Made by a program: the position numbers and the translations under genes
In this document: positions 40,162 through 48,437 of the stretch, piece after piece
Position numbering within the stretch: the first letter of the stretch is position 1
Layout: every line of letters begins with the position of its first letter
Assembly: GCA_031271975.1 (NCBI GenBank)
Contig: JAISUR010000037.1
Span: 124,001-188,000, forward strand
Reading direction: 5' to 3'
Length of the DNA stretch: 64,000 nt
Source of the DNA: Propionibacteriaceae bacterium
GTDB lineage: Bacteria > Actinomycetota > Actinomycetes > Propionibacteriales > Propionibacteriaceae
Notes under the pieces: generated by a model
Databases searched by the model: none
Seen by the model: only the letters and a program-made list of their open reading frames with translations
What the model was told of the DNA's origin: nothing

Positions 40162-40850
40162 GCTTTGCGCACCCGGTCGTCGCCGAGCAGCGCTTTGCCG
40201 GTGTCCGACAGCGCGATCTGGCCCACTTCGAGCACGTAGCCCCGGTCCGCCAGGGATAGCGCGGCCTGCGCGTTCTGTTCGACCAGGAGGATGGTCACCC
40301 CTTCAGACTGCAGGTCCTTGATGGTCTTCATGATCAACTGCGTCATGATCGGAGACAGCCCCATGGACGGCTCGTCCAACATCAGCAGCTTCGGGTTGCT
40401 CATCATGGCCCGCCCGATGGCCAGCATCTGTTGTTCGCCTCCGGAGAAGAGCCCCGCAGGCTCGGCGCGGCGCTTGGCGAGCACGTCGAACATCCCGTAG
40501 ACGCGGTCAAGGTCGCGGCGGATTTCGGCGGTGTCCTTGCGGGAGAACGCCCCCAACATCAGGTTGTCCTCCACGGACATGTCCTTGAACAGCCGCCGAC
40601 CTTCGGGAGACTGCGCAATGCCGAGCCGCACGATCTTGTGCGCCGGCAGCCCCGCGATGGACTCGCCCTCGAATTCGATGGTGCCCGCCACTGGGGGGAT
40701 GAGCCCGGAGATGCAGCGCAGAGTCGTCGACTTGCCAGCGCCGTTGATGCCCAGCAGCGTTACGATCTGGCCCTTTCCGACGCTGAGATCGATGCCCTTG
40801 ACGGCTTTGACCCGGCCGTAAGCCACTTCCAAACCGCGAATCTCAAGCAT
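40143..40850 (-). CDS. livF: Branched-chain amino acid ABC transporter ATPase LivF
   Basis: 235 residues. One of two ATPases of the Liv importer. Walker A LGINGAGKSTTLR near residue 36, signature LFSGGEQQMLAIGRAMM near residue 135, Walker B LLMLDEPSMGLSP. ATG 40850 gives MLEIRGLEVAYG; a longer reading frame upstream has no similarity. Overlaps livG by 8 bases; last gene of the livJ-H-M-G-F operon. Confidence 0.94.
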   Translation of the reverse strand: MLEIRGLEVAYGRVKAVKGIDLSVGKGQIVTLLGINGAGKSTTLRCISGLIPPVAGTIEFEGESIAGLPAHKIVRLGIAQSPEGRRLFKDMSVEDNLMLGAFSRKDTAEIRRDLDRVYGMFDVLAKRRAEPAGLFSGGEQQMLAIGRAMMSNPKLLMLDEPSMGLSPIMTQLIMKTIKDLQSEGVTILLVEQNAQAALSLADRGYVLEVGQIALSDTGKALLGDDRVRKAYLGAE

Positions 40851-41664
40851 TGGGCACCTCCGCCGCTTCGGCCATGCCTGGTGGGCCATCCTCGGCGGGC
40901 GAACCCAGGTAGGCCTCGATCACCCGCGGGTCGTGCTGCACTTCGTCGCCGGTGCCATCGATGAGGACCGCGCCCTGCACCAAGCACAGCACCCGGTCGC
41001 ACAGGCTGAAGATGAAGCGCATGTCGTGCTCAATCACCAGGATCGCCAGGCCCAGGTCGCGGATCCGGAAGATCAAGTCTTCCGCCTGGCGGGTCTCGTT
41101 CGGGTTCATGCCCGCGGTCGGCTCGTCGAGCAGCAGCAGGCTGGGTTTGGTGGCGAGCGCCCGGGCGATTTCCAGGCGCCGCTGGTCGCCGTAGGGCAGG
41201 TTGCGGGCGAGCGTGTTGGCCTTGTCGGCCAGTCCCACGAAGTCGAGCCAGCCCTTGCACAACTCGGTAGAGACTTTCTCCTCCTGCCGGTGTCTGGGCA
41301 GCCGGAAGATCGCGTCGATGGCGTTGGTCTTGGTACGGCAGTAGGTGCCCACCATTACGTTCTCCAGCGCGGTCATGTCGTGGAACAGCCGGATGTTCTG
41401 GAACGTGCGCGCCACGCCGGCCTTCACCACCAGCCTGGGCTGCGGGGGTAGCGGCTCCCCGTTCAAGGTGACCGCGCCGCTGGTTGGTTTGTACAGCCCG
41501 GTCAGGCAATTGAAGAAGGTGGTCTTGCCGGCACCGTTCGGGCCGATCAACCCGACAATCTCGCCGTGGTGGATCTGCAAGGAGACGTCGTCCACGGCGG
41601 TCAGCCCGCCGAACCGCATGGTCACGTGCGCGGCATCCAGCAGTACGGAGCGGTCGGTGCTCAT
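40843..41664 (-). CDS. livG: Branched-chain amino acid ABC transporter ATPase LivG
   Basis: 273 residues. Walker A IGPNGAGKTTFFNCLTG near residue 40, signature LPYGDQRRLEIARAL near residue 155, Walker B LLLLDEPTAGMNP. The atypical signature (YGDQ in place of SGGQ) is normal in LivG. C-terminal VIEAYLG motif is also family-typical. Start overlaps the livM stop. Confidence 0.95.
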   Translation of the reverse strand: MSTDRSVLLDAAHVTMRFGGLTAVDDVSLQIHHGEIVGLIGPNGAGKTTFFNCLTGLYKPTSGAVTLNGEPLPPQPRLVVKAGVARTFQNIRLFHDMTALENVMVGTYCRTKTNAIDAIFRLPRHRQEEKVSTELCKGWLDFVGLADKANTLARNLPYGDQRRLEIARALATKPSLLLLDEPTAGMNPNETRQAEDLIFRIRDLGLAILVIEHDMRFIFSLCDRVLCLVQGAVLIDGTGDEVQHDPRVIEAYLGSPAEDGPPGMAEAAEVPNA

Positions 41665-43346
41665 GGCAACTCCTTGTCCGCGTTGAGGTGCGCGTGGTGC
41701 GTGGTCAGGTCCTCTTCGACTTCCTCGGCGAGTTCCTCGTCCGTGTCGTGGAATTCGAGTTGCCGCCGTTCGTCGGCGATGATGCCCTCAGGCCGGAAGC
41801 GCATCATGACGACCATCAGCGCGCCGAACAGCAGCAGCCGGTAGTCCTCGAAGTAGCGCAGTTTCTCCGGGAGCAGTTTCAACAGCGTCGCGCCGATCAG
41901 CACGCCCATGATGGTGCCCATGCCGCCCAGCACGACGGCGGCTAGCAGGAAGGCCGATTCCAGGAAGACGTACTGGTCGGGGGAGACCGAAGTGTCGGTG
42001 TATGCCTTGACCGACCCGGCCACTCCAGCCAGGAACGCGCCGCCCGCGAAGGCCAGCAGTTTCAATCCGAAGGTGTTCACGCCCATGGACTCGGCGGCCA
42101 TTTCGTCTTCGCGGATGGCCACCCAGCCACGCCCGATGCGGGAGTGGTTGAGGTTGGCGAACACCAAGATGATCAGCCCGATAACCAGCAGCAGCAGCCA
42201 ATAGTAATTGGAGAAGCGGCCAATTTGGATGCCGAAGATCTCATGGCTCTGCCCGAAGTCGAAGCCGAAGAAGTCCAAATTGGGGATAGACGGCACACCG
42301 TTGGATCCGTGGGTGATGTTGGGACCGTCGGTGCCGTCCAGGTTGATCATCGTGATACGGAAGATCTCGCCGAACGCCAACGTCACAATCGCCAGGTAGT
42401 CGCCTGAGACCCGCAGCGTCGGCGTACCGATCAGCAGCCCGAAAAGCGCCGCCACGGTGCCGGAGATCAACGCCACCACGGGGAAAGGCAGGTCCACGCT
42501 CAGCGTGGCGAACACCGACTTGCTCATGACCGCGGCCGTGAATGCCCCGGCGCCCAGGAAGGCGATGTAGCCCAAGTCCAGCAGGCCCACCAGGCCGACG
42601 ACGATGTTGAGCCCAATCGCCGTCGCCGCGAACGTGAGGACCTGCGCGGCGACGGACATGTTCGCGTCCGAGCCGTTTTGGGTGAAGGGGAAGGCGAATG
42701 CCACGGTGAAGGCGGAGATGACCAGCACCTTGCGGTTGTTGGCGGCCGCCAGCGAGAGCCAGCCGAAAAAGCCGGTGGCGTGGAACGTGAAGATGGCTGC
42801 TCCCAGGAACACCGCGAAGACCAGGAATCCGTCGGCCTCGCTCTGGTTGAGCGCGAACGCCGCGGCAAACAACAGCACGGCCATCACGGCGGCGATTGCG
42901 AGGATCTGGACCCATTTCGGACAGCGCAGCCGCTCGAATATGGGTGCCTTGGAGGCGGGCAGGAACCAGGAGACAGCGGCGAGCGCCCCGCCTCCCAAGG
43001 CCAGCCAGCCGCCCGGTTCGACGTTGATCAGTCCGCCGCCGCCGACGGCGATGGCGATGATCACCGCTATGGCATATCCCACCGCGCCGAGGGAAGCGGC
43101 TTTGGCCGCGTCGTTCCAGGCGATTACCCGCGCGAACCAGGACATGCGGTCCAGGAAGAAGTGCGCCACCAGGCACGCCAGGGCCACCACGGCCAGCAGC
43201 GCGTAGCAGACCTGTAGGAACGACGGGCCGAAGTAGTAGGTCATGTCGTCCAGGATGCGGGGGCCGTAGGCCCACGGCAGGAAGATGCTGGCGATGCCCA
43301 GGCCGGCTCCGGCGATGGCGACGGGGCGCAGCAGGTTTTCGTTCAT
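41661..43346 (-). CDS. livM: Branched-chain amino acid ABC transporter permease LivM, extended
   Basis: 561-residue membrane protein. The C-terminal ~330 residues are the LivM permease (GLNIVVGLVGLLDLGYIAFLGAGAF, then IREDEMAAESMGVN in the EAA-like coupling loop). The N-terminal ~220 residues add five or six extra hydrophobic segments of no clear function, seen in other actinobacterial LivM proteins. C-terminus ends in an acidic, His-containing tail. Overlaps livH and livG. Confidence 0.93.
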   Translation of the reverse strand: MNENLLRPVAIAGAGLGIASIFLPWAYGPRILDDMTYYFGPSFLQVCYALLAVVALACLVAHFFLDRMSWFARVIAWNDAAKAASLGAVGYAIAVIIAIAVGGGGLINVEPGGWLALGGGALAAVSWFLPASKAPIFERLRCPKWVQILAIAAVMAVLLFAAAFALNQSEADGFLVFAVFLGAAIFTFHATGFFGWLSLAAANNRKVLVISAFTVAFAFPFTQNGSDANMSVAAQVLTFAATAIGLNIVVGLVGLLDLGYIAFLGAGAFTAAVMSKSVFATLSVDLPFPVVALISGTVAALFGLLIGTPTLRVSGDYLAIVTLAFGEIFRITMINLDGTDGPNITHGSNGVPSIPNLDFFGFDFGQSHEIFGIQIGRFSNYYWLLLLVIGLIILVFANLNHSRIGRGWVAIREDEMAAESMGVNTFGLKLLAFAGGAFLAGVAGSVKAYTDTSVSPDQYVFLESAFLLAAVVLGGMGTIMGVLIGATLLKLLPEKLRYFEDYRLLLFGALMVVMMRFRPEGIIADERRQLEFHDTDEELAEEVEEDLTTHHAHLNADKELP

Positions 43347-44293
43347 GCCCGGTTCACCACCTTCGCCCCGACGAGGCCTTGGGGCCGGAAGACGAGGACC
43401 AGGATCAAGATGACGAACGCCCACACGTCCTTCCACGCTGTGGGGCCCAATTGCGCGGCGAAGGCCTCCACCATGCCGAGCACCAGTCCGCCTACCAGGG
43501 CGCCGTTGATGTTGCCGATCCCGCCCAGCACAGCGGCAGTGAAGGCTTTCAAGCCTGCCATGAAGCCCATTTTGAAGTCGATGTTGCCGATGTACATGCC
43601 GTGCGCGACCCCGGCGATCGCGGCCAGGGCGGCGCCCACGACGAACGCGCGCATGATGACCGCGTCGACGTCGATGCCCATAAGGCGGGCGATGTCGGGA
43701 TCTTGCGAAGTGGCCACCATGGCGCGGCCGGTCTTGGTCCGGTTGATGTAGTACCACAGCGCCGCGGTGCAGATGAGCAGCGCCGCGATGGTGAAGATTG
43801 ACGACATCTTTATGGAGACACTGCCGATGTCGATGTTGTTGCCAGTGATGCCCTCGATCCGCGGGAAGGCGATCCCGCGTTTGGAATCGGGAAAGCCGGG
43901 GATGCGCCCATAGAACAGCCGCATGAACTCCTGCAGAAACACGGACACGCCGATGGCCGAGATCAGGGGGGCAAGCCGCGGCGCCCCGCGCAGCGGGCGG
44001 TACGCGAACCGCTCCATTATCAGGGCCGTTCCAGCGGCCAGCACCATGCCGCCCAGGATCATCGCGGGCAGCAGCACGCAAAGGGCCATGGGGATGGACA
44101 GGTCCGTGGGGGAGCCGAGCACCAGGTAGACCGTGAGCGCCCCGAAGGCGCCCATCATGAAGATCTCCCCGTGGGCGAAGTTGATTAGTTGGATGATTCC
44201 GTACACAACGGTGTAGCCGACTGCGATCAGCGCGTAGAGCGATCCCAGTGACAGCCCGTTGACGACCTGCTCGAAGAAAAGCGTGGGGTCCAT
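43343..44293 (-). CDS. livH: Branched-chain amino acid ABC transporter permease LivH
   Basis: 316 residues with about eight membrane segments. LivH features: N-terminal LSLGSLYALIAVGYTVVYGI, LINFAHGEIFMMGAF, and the coupling loop TSQDPDIARLMGIDVD. It pairs with LivM to form the channel. ATG 44293 is 65 bases after livJ, across a strong hairpin. Confidence 0.95.
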   Translation of the reverse strand: MDPTLFFEQVVNGLSLGSLYALIAVGYTVVYGIIQLINFAHGEIFMMGAFGALTVYLVLGSPTDLSIPMALCVLLPAMILGGMVLAAGTALIMERFAYRPLRGAPRLAPLISAIGVSVFLQEFMRLFYGRIPGFPDSKRGIAFPRIEGITGNNIDIGSVSIKMSSIFTIAALLICTAALWYYINRTKTGRAMVATSQDPDIARLMGIDVDAVIMRAFVVGAALAAIAGVAHGMYIGNIDFKMGFMAGLKAFTAAVLGGIGNINGALVGGLVLGMVEAFAAQLGPTAWKDVWAFVILILVLVFRPQGLVGAKVVNRA

Positions 44294-44311
44294 TTATCTG
44301 TCCTTGTGGGA

Positions 44312-44345
44312 GGCCGTCCCGGAGTGTGCAGGCTCCGGGACGGCC
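44312..44345 (-). terminator. Hairpin between livJ and livH
   Basis: Perfect 13-base stem GGCCGTCCCGGAG / CTCCGGGACGGCC with an 8-base loop in the short gap after livJ. It probably causes partial termination or shields the livJ mRNA end so that the binding protein is made in excess of the permease. Confidence 0.7.
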
Positions 44346-44358
44346 CCTACTTGTGTGT

Positions 44359-45558
44359 TTACGCTTCGCCGCTTTCCACGGCCACCCACGCGGGGCCTTC
44401 GGCCTTGTAGACGGTCAGGACGAGATAGTTGTTGTCGCCGAGCGCGTCGAAGGAGACCGAACCGGTGGCGCCGGTGAAGTTCACCTTGCCAATCGCCTCG
44501 ATGATCGCCGGGCGGGCGTCCTTGGGCGTGGTGCCCTCGGTGAGCGCCTCCTTGGCGGCGGCGATGATGACGTTCGCCGAGTCGTAGGCGTAGGCGCCGT
44601 ATGCTGACCAACCGGAGTCGAAGCCGGCCGCTTCATAGGCGGCGCGGAATTCTTGCGCCGTCGTCAGCGTCTCGGTGGGCGCGCCCACCGAAGTGGCCAG
44701 GTCGCCTTCGGCGGCCGCGCCGGCCAGTTCCATGTAGTTGGTGTCATAGAGGCCGTCGCCGCCCATCAGCGGAACGGTCAGGCCGGCTGCTTTGGCCTGC
44801 GAGGACAGCGGGGCCGCCTGCGGGACTTCGCCACCATAGTAGATGGCCTCCGGGTTGGCCGCCTTCAGCTTCGTGATGACGGTGTTGTAGTCCTTGTCGT
44901 CCGGGTTGATGGTCTCAGCGGCGACCACGGTGCCGCCGAGCGCCTCGAAGGCGGCCGAGAACTGCTCGACCAAGCCCTGGCCGTACACCTTCTTGTCGTG
45001 GACGGTGGCCACCGTCTTGATGCCGAGGTTCTCGTAGAGGTACTTAGCGGCGAAGGGGCCCTGCTTGTCGTCAGAGGCGCACAACCGGAAGAAGTTCACG
45101 TTCGGGCGGGTGGGGTTCGTCAAGTCATCACCCTTGGTCAACGCCGGCGACGTGTTCGCGGGCGAGACCATGGGGATGTTCGCGGCTCCCAAGACCGGGA
45201 TCACGGGCTGGGCCACCGAAGAGTTCATGGTGCCGACAACGCCGATAACGGTGTCGTCGCCGGCCAGCAGGGTGGCGGCGTTCTTCCCGACGTCAGGGGT
45301 GGCCTGGTCGTCTTGCGGCGACAGCTGGAGGGTGTAACCGGCGATGCCGCCGGCCGCGTTGGCCTGGTCGACGGCGAGCTGGGCGCCGTACTGGATGCCC
45401 TTGCCGAACGGCGACAAGTCGCCGGTAAGCGGCGCGATGACGCCGATGGTCAGAATTTTTTCTTCCGCTGAACTGGCCTCGCCACGCGTGCCGCAGCCGG
45501 CCATGGTGGCCAACAGGGCGAGCGCGGCAGCGCCGACGATAAGGGACTTGCGTTTCAT
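44359..45558 (-). CDS. livJ: Branched-chain amino acid binding lipoprotein (LivJ/LivK type)
   Basis: 399 residues. Signal peptide with lipobox TMAGC (Cys near residue 22), so membrane-anchored outside. The periplasmic-binding-fold type 1 domain begins LTIGVIAPLTGDLSPFGKGI; AANIPMVSPANTSPALT is the ligand-loop region. Binds branched-chain or related amino acids for the Liv permease. First gene of its operon. Confidence 0.93.
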   Translation of the reverse strand: MKRKSLIVGAAALALLATMAGCGTRGEASSAEEKILTIGVIAPLTGDLSPFGKGIQYGAQLAVDQANAAGGIAGYTLQLSPQDDQATPDVGKNAATLLAGDDTVIGVVGTMNSSVAQPVIPVLGAANIPMVSPANTSPALTKGDDLTNPTRPNVNFFRLCASDDKQGPFAAKYLYENLGIKTVATVHDKKVYGQGLVEQFSAAFEALGGTVVAAETINPDDKDYNTVITKLKAANPEAIYYGGEVPQAAPLSSQAKAAGLTVPLMGGDGLYDTNYMELAGAAAEGDLATSVGAPTETLTTAQEFRAAYEAAGFDSGWSAYGAYAYDSANVIIAAAKEALTEGTTPKDARPAIIEAIGKVNFTGATGSVSFDALGDNNYLVLTVYKAEGPAWVAVESGEA

Positions 45559-45605
45559 GGTGCCTCCGTTTTGTTTGAGGGGATGACTAAACGTCCCACC
45601 GCTGT

Positions 45606-45646
45606 GTTACAACCGGATCACTGAATACGCACGCATTCGTTACAAC
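45606..45646. repeat. Direct repeat upstream of livJ
   Basis: GTTACAAC occurs at 45606-45613 and again at 45639-45646, 33 bases apart (about three helical turns), in the region expected to hold the livJ promoter. A loose dyad GAAT-N8-ATTC (45623-45638) lies between them. Possible regulator sites. Confidence 0.3.
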
Positions 45647-45732
45647 GAGGCAACAAACAGATAAACGCCCCAGCGTTTGACGCAGGCCGCGCGCAAGCCA
45701 CATTGGCACATCGCGGCGCGCCGGAAAGAGAG

Positions 45733-46977
45733 TCAGGCGGTGAATTCCGCCAGTGTGGCTTTGGCCTGGTCGAGCCAGGTTTGGTAGGTCGCGATGGACT
45801 CCCGGGCCTTGTCGGCTACGGCTTTGTCGCCGCGGGCTTCGGCCTTGACGATCTTCTGCGAGAGCTTGTCGATCTCGGCCGACAGCATCCCCACCGTCTC
45901 TTCGGCGCGGGCGCGGGCTTCCGGGTCGGTGCGCTTCCACTCGTCCTCTTCGGCGCCGCGGATGGCGGACTCGATGGCGCGCACCCGGGAATCCAGCGGG
46001 CGGATCTGCTCGCGCGGCACGCGGCCGACGGCGTTGTACGCCTCCAAGAACGTCCGGTACGCCGCACGGGCGGCCGTGACGTCCTTGACCGGCAGGATTT
46101 CGGCTTCAGCCTCGTCGAGCAGCTTCTGTTTGGCGGCCAGGTTGGCGCTCTGTTCGGCGTCCTGGCTGTCGAACAGAGCCTGCCGGGCGCCGAAGAACTG
46201 ATCCTGCAGAGCGCGGAATTCCGTCCAGAGTTGGTCGTCGACCTCGCGCTGCGCCGCCCCGGCGGCCTTCCAGCGGGCCATCAGGTCGCGGAACGCGCCC
46301 GCGGTGGGCCCCCAGTCGGTGGAGGTGGCCAATTCGCGGGCCTCGGCCAGGATCTTCTCCTTCTCCAGCCGGGAGGCGTCGCGCTTGGCGTTCTGCTCCG
46401 TGAAGTAGGCCTTGCGGCGGCGCGTGTACGTCGTGCGCGCGGAAGAAAAGCGGTGCCACAGGGCGTCGTCGGTGGCCCGGTCGATGCGGGGCAGGGCCTT
46501 CCACTCGTCGAGCAGCGTGCGCAGCCGGTTCACCCCGCCGCGCCAGTCCGTGCCCTGGGAGATCTTCTCCGCTTCGGCGACCATGCGCTCTTTGGCGGCG
46601 CGCGATTCTTCCTGTTGGCGCTGGCGCTCGGCTTTGCGGGCCTCGGCCTGCTCGGCGATGCGGGGCAGAATGGCTTCCAGGCGCGCTATCAGACTCGGCA
46701 GATCACCCACGGCGTTGGCGTCGGTGACATTCGCTATGGCGGCGTTCACCGATTTGCGCGCTTCTTCCGGGGACAGCGCCCCGGCTCCAATTCGCTGTTC
46801 CAAGAGCGCGACCTCCACTTCCAGCGCCTCATAGCGCCGCACGAAGAAGGCCAGAGCTTCGTCTGGAGTGGCATCGGGAACTTGACCGACGGCCCGTTCG
46901 GTGTCTCCAGTCAGCACAAATACCGTGCCATCGGGATCCACACGCCCATAACCCGCCGGACCTGCAGTCTGATTCAT
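45733..46977 (-). CDS. DUF349 domain protein
   Basis: 414 residues, almost wholly helical and highly charged. DUF349 repeats are seen as W-rich units: GTDWRGGVNRLRTLLDEWKALPR near residue 140, STDWGPTAGAFRDLMARWKAAG near residue 215, and VTAARAAYRTFLEAYNAVGR. The N-terminal ~60 residues contain a separate beta-like segment (GRVDPDGTVFVLTGDTERAVG) usual in actinobacterial members. Cytoplasmic; function not established. ATG 46977 selected over an upstream extension lacking family resemblance. Confidence 0.88.
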   Translation of the reverse strand: MNQTAGPAGYGRVDPDGTVFVLTGDTERAVGQVPDATPDEALAFFVRRYEALEVEVALLEQRIGAGALSPEEARKSVNAAIANVTDANAVGDLPSLIARLEAILPRIAEQAEARKAERQRQQEESRAAKERMVAEAEKISQGTDWRGGVNRLRTLLDEWKALPRIDRATDDALWHRFSSARTTYTRRRKAYFTEQNAKRDASRLEKEKILAEARELATSTDWGPTAGAFRDLMARWKAAGAAQREVDDQLWTEFRALQDQFFGARQALFDSQDAEQSANLAAKQKLLDEAEAEILPVKDVTAARAAYRTFLEAYNAVGRVPREQIRPLDSRVRAIESAIRGAEEDEWKRTDPEARARAEETVGMLSAEIDKLSQKIVKAEARGDKAVADKARESIATYQTWLDQAKATLAEFTA

Positions 46978-47164
46978 AGGGATAATCTTGCCTGAAAATC
47001 GCCGCGATGTCGCGTCGGAGCCTTGTCCAGATTCCGCCGCGAACGTAAGGTGGCGGTTGAGGGTTGACACGCCGTGTATCGCGCTGCGGAAGATTGTGCT
47101 AAGGTTTGTTTGCCCCCGGCTGGCGGTGGCCTAGGGCAATGCCCGCATTGAAAGGATGAGGCTC
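46978..47164. other. Divergent intergenic region
   Basis: 187 bases between the DUF349 gene and the surface-protein gene. Contains TTGACA at 47064-47069 and AAAGGATGAGG just before the surface-protein start. No terminator or RNA gene seen; promoters in both directions are expected. Confidence 0.4.
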
Positions 47165-47704
47165 ATGAGAAAAGCAGCCCGTACCGTTCTAAGTTCCCTA
47201 CTGGTTGCCCTCGTGGCTAGCGTTGGATTTGCCCCGATGGCCAGCGCCGAAGAGGATCTGTCCTACAACGGCGTCGCCACAGTGACGATTCCGACCAACG
47301 CGCAGGCGGGCAGCGCCATCACCGTTGGGCTCAGCGGCTTTGGGGCGAACGAGACTGTGAAGATCTGGTTACAATCCGATCCGGTCGTGCTGTCTGCCGG
47401 TGTGGCCACGGACGCCAGCGGCGCCGCTTCCACGACGGTCACCATCCCCGCCTCCACAACCCCCGGTTCCCACAGCATTCTGGCCATCGGCCAAAGCTCG
47501 CGCCGCGGCGACAAGGCCGCCATCACGATCCTTCCGGCTGATGCCGACATCGATGACGACGGCGACGGCGATGACGACGGCAACCCCGATTCCAATACCG
47601 GCCTACCGAACTCCGGCGGCAACGATCCGTGGCTGTGGATCGCGCTGGCCGGCGTGCTGGTCGTCTCCGGCGGCCTCGTCTATCGGCGCGTAGCCGTTCG
47701 GTGA
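47165..47704 (+). CDS. LPXTG-like cell-wall anchored protein
   Basis: 179 residues. Signal peptide (residues 1-28, ending MASA), then an Ig-like beta domain (~32-125) rich in Thr/Ala, an Asp-rich flexible linker (DIDDDGDGDDDGN), the sorting motif LPNSG (147-151), a hydrophobic helix and a basic end RRVAVR. The motif has Ser where LPXTG has Thr. ATG 47165 is preferred over ATG 47156 because AAAGGA lies 8 bases upstream of it. Adjacent to a sortase, its likely anchor enzyme. Confidence 0.85.
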   Translation: MRKAARTVLSSLLVALVASVGFAPMASAEEDLSYNGVATVTIPTNAQAGSAITVGLSGFGANETVKIWLQSDPVVLSAGVATDASGAASTTVTIPASTTPGSHSILAIGQSSRRGDKAAITILPADADIDDDGDGDDDGNPDSNTGLPNSGGNDPWLWIALAGVLVVSGGLVYRRVAVR

Positions 47705-47708
47705 GCTG

Positions 47709-48437
47709 ATGGCCGCCCGCCGGGCGAGAAACTGGGCCTGGCGTGGGCTGCTGATCGTTCTCGGGGCAGCCTTGGTGGGCTCGCTCGCCGTGATCTGCTG
47801 GCCTGGTTTGGCAAACCGCTCCGAGGCGCTGGCGATTCCGCCCATACCGACGGTGACGCCAACCTACGAGCTTCCCAGCCGCACCGATCCACTGCCAGCG
47901 GGCATTACCGCAGAGCCGCTGCACATCCGGATCCCGCGCATGGAAGTGGAAACCGACGTGGCCCCCTACACGGCTGATGACGCGCGGGCGGGAAAGGACT
48001 GGCTCGGAAATCCTTGCTACCGGGGTAACCGCATCCGCTGCATCGACCCACCCAGATTCGACATCGTCTACCACCAGATCGGCGGTGTGGAAGGCATCCG
48101 GTTCGGCGAGTATCCGGGCCTGGAAACCCTCGGCACGGTCTACATGTATGGGCACTCCGCGGTCAAGCAAAAGGCCGTGTTCAACAATCTCGGAAAACTC
48201 AAGTCGGGCGACGCGATTGAAATCGAGACGCAATACGGCATCCTGGAATACGTGGTTGACAAGGTCATAGACATTCCCAAAGAGCAGTACTCCACTTCCG
48301 AAGAGGTTTGGGAGCAAGTTCCGGGACGCCTGCTGCTGGTGTCGTGCGACCAGTCCGGCGGGTCGTACGGAAACGGGCATGCCAAGAACAACTTGATCGC
48401 CTTCGCGCACGTGACGGGGGCGCGGGCCCTGTCATGA
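47709..48437 (+). CDS. Sortase family transpeptidase with altered active site
   Basis: 242 residues. One N-terminal membrane anchor (~13-32), then a sortase beta barrel. Catalytic His is in YMYGHSAV (H149) and Cys in LLLVSCD (C213). The usual catalytic Arg a few residues later is not visible: the equivalent strand reads HAKNNLIAFA (Lys/Asn). A Cys pair (C103, C111) lies in an insertion. Four bases after the surface-protein gene and overlapping the LCP gene, so the three form a cassette. Confidence 0.85.
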   Translation: MAARRARNWAWRGLLIVLGAALVGSLAVICWPGLANRSEALAIPPIPTVTPTYELPSRTDPLPAGITAEPLHIRIPRMEVETDVAPYTADDARAGKDWLGNPCYRGNRIRCIDPPRFDIVYHQIGGVEGIRFGEYPGLETLGTVYMYGHSAVKQKAVFNNLGKLKSGDAIEIETQYGILEYVVDKVIDIPKEQYSTSEEVWEQVPGRLLLVSCDQSGGSYGNGHAKNNLIAFAHVTGARALS

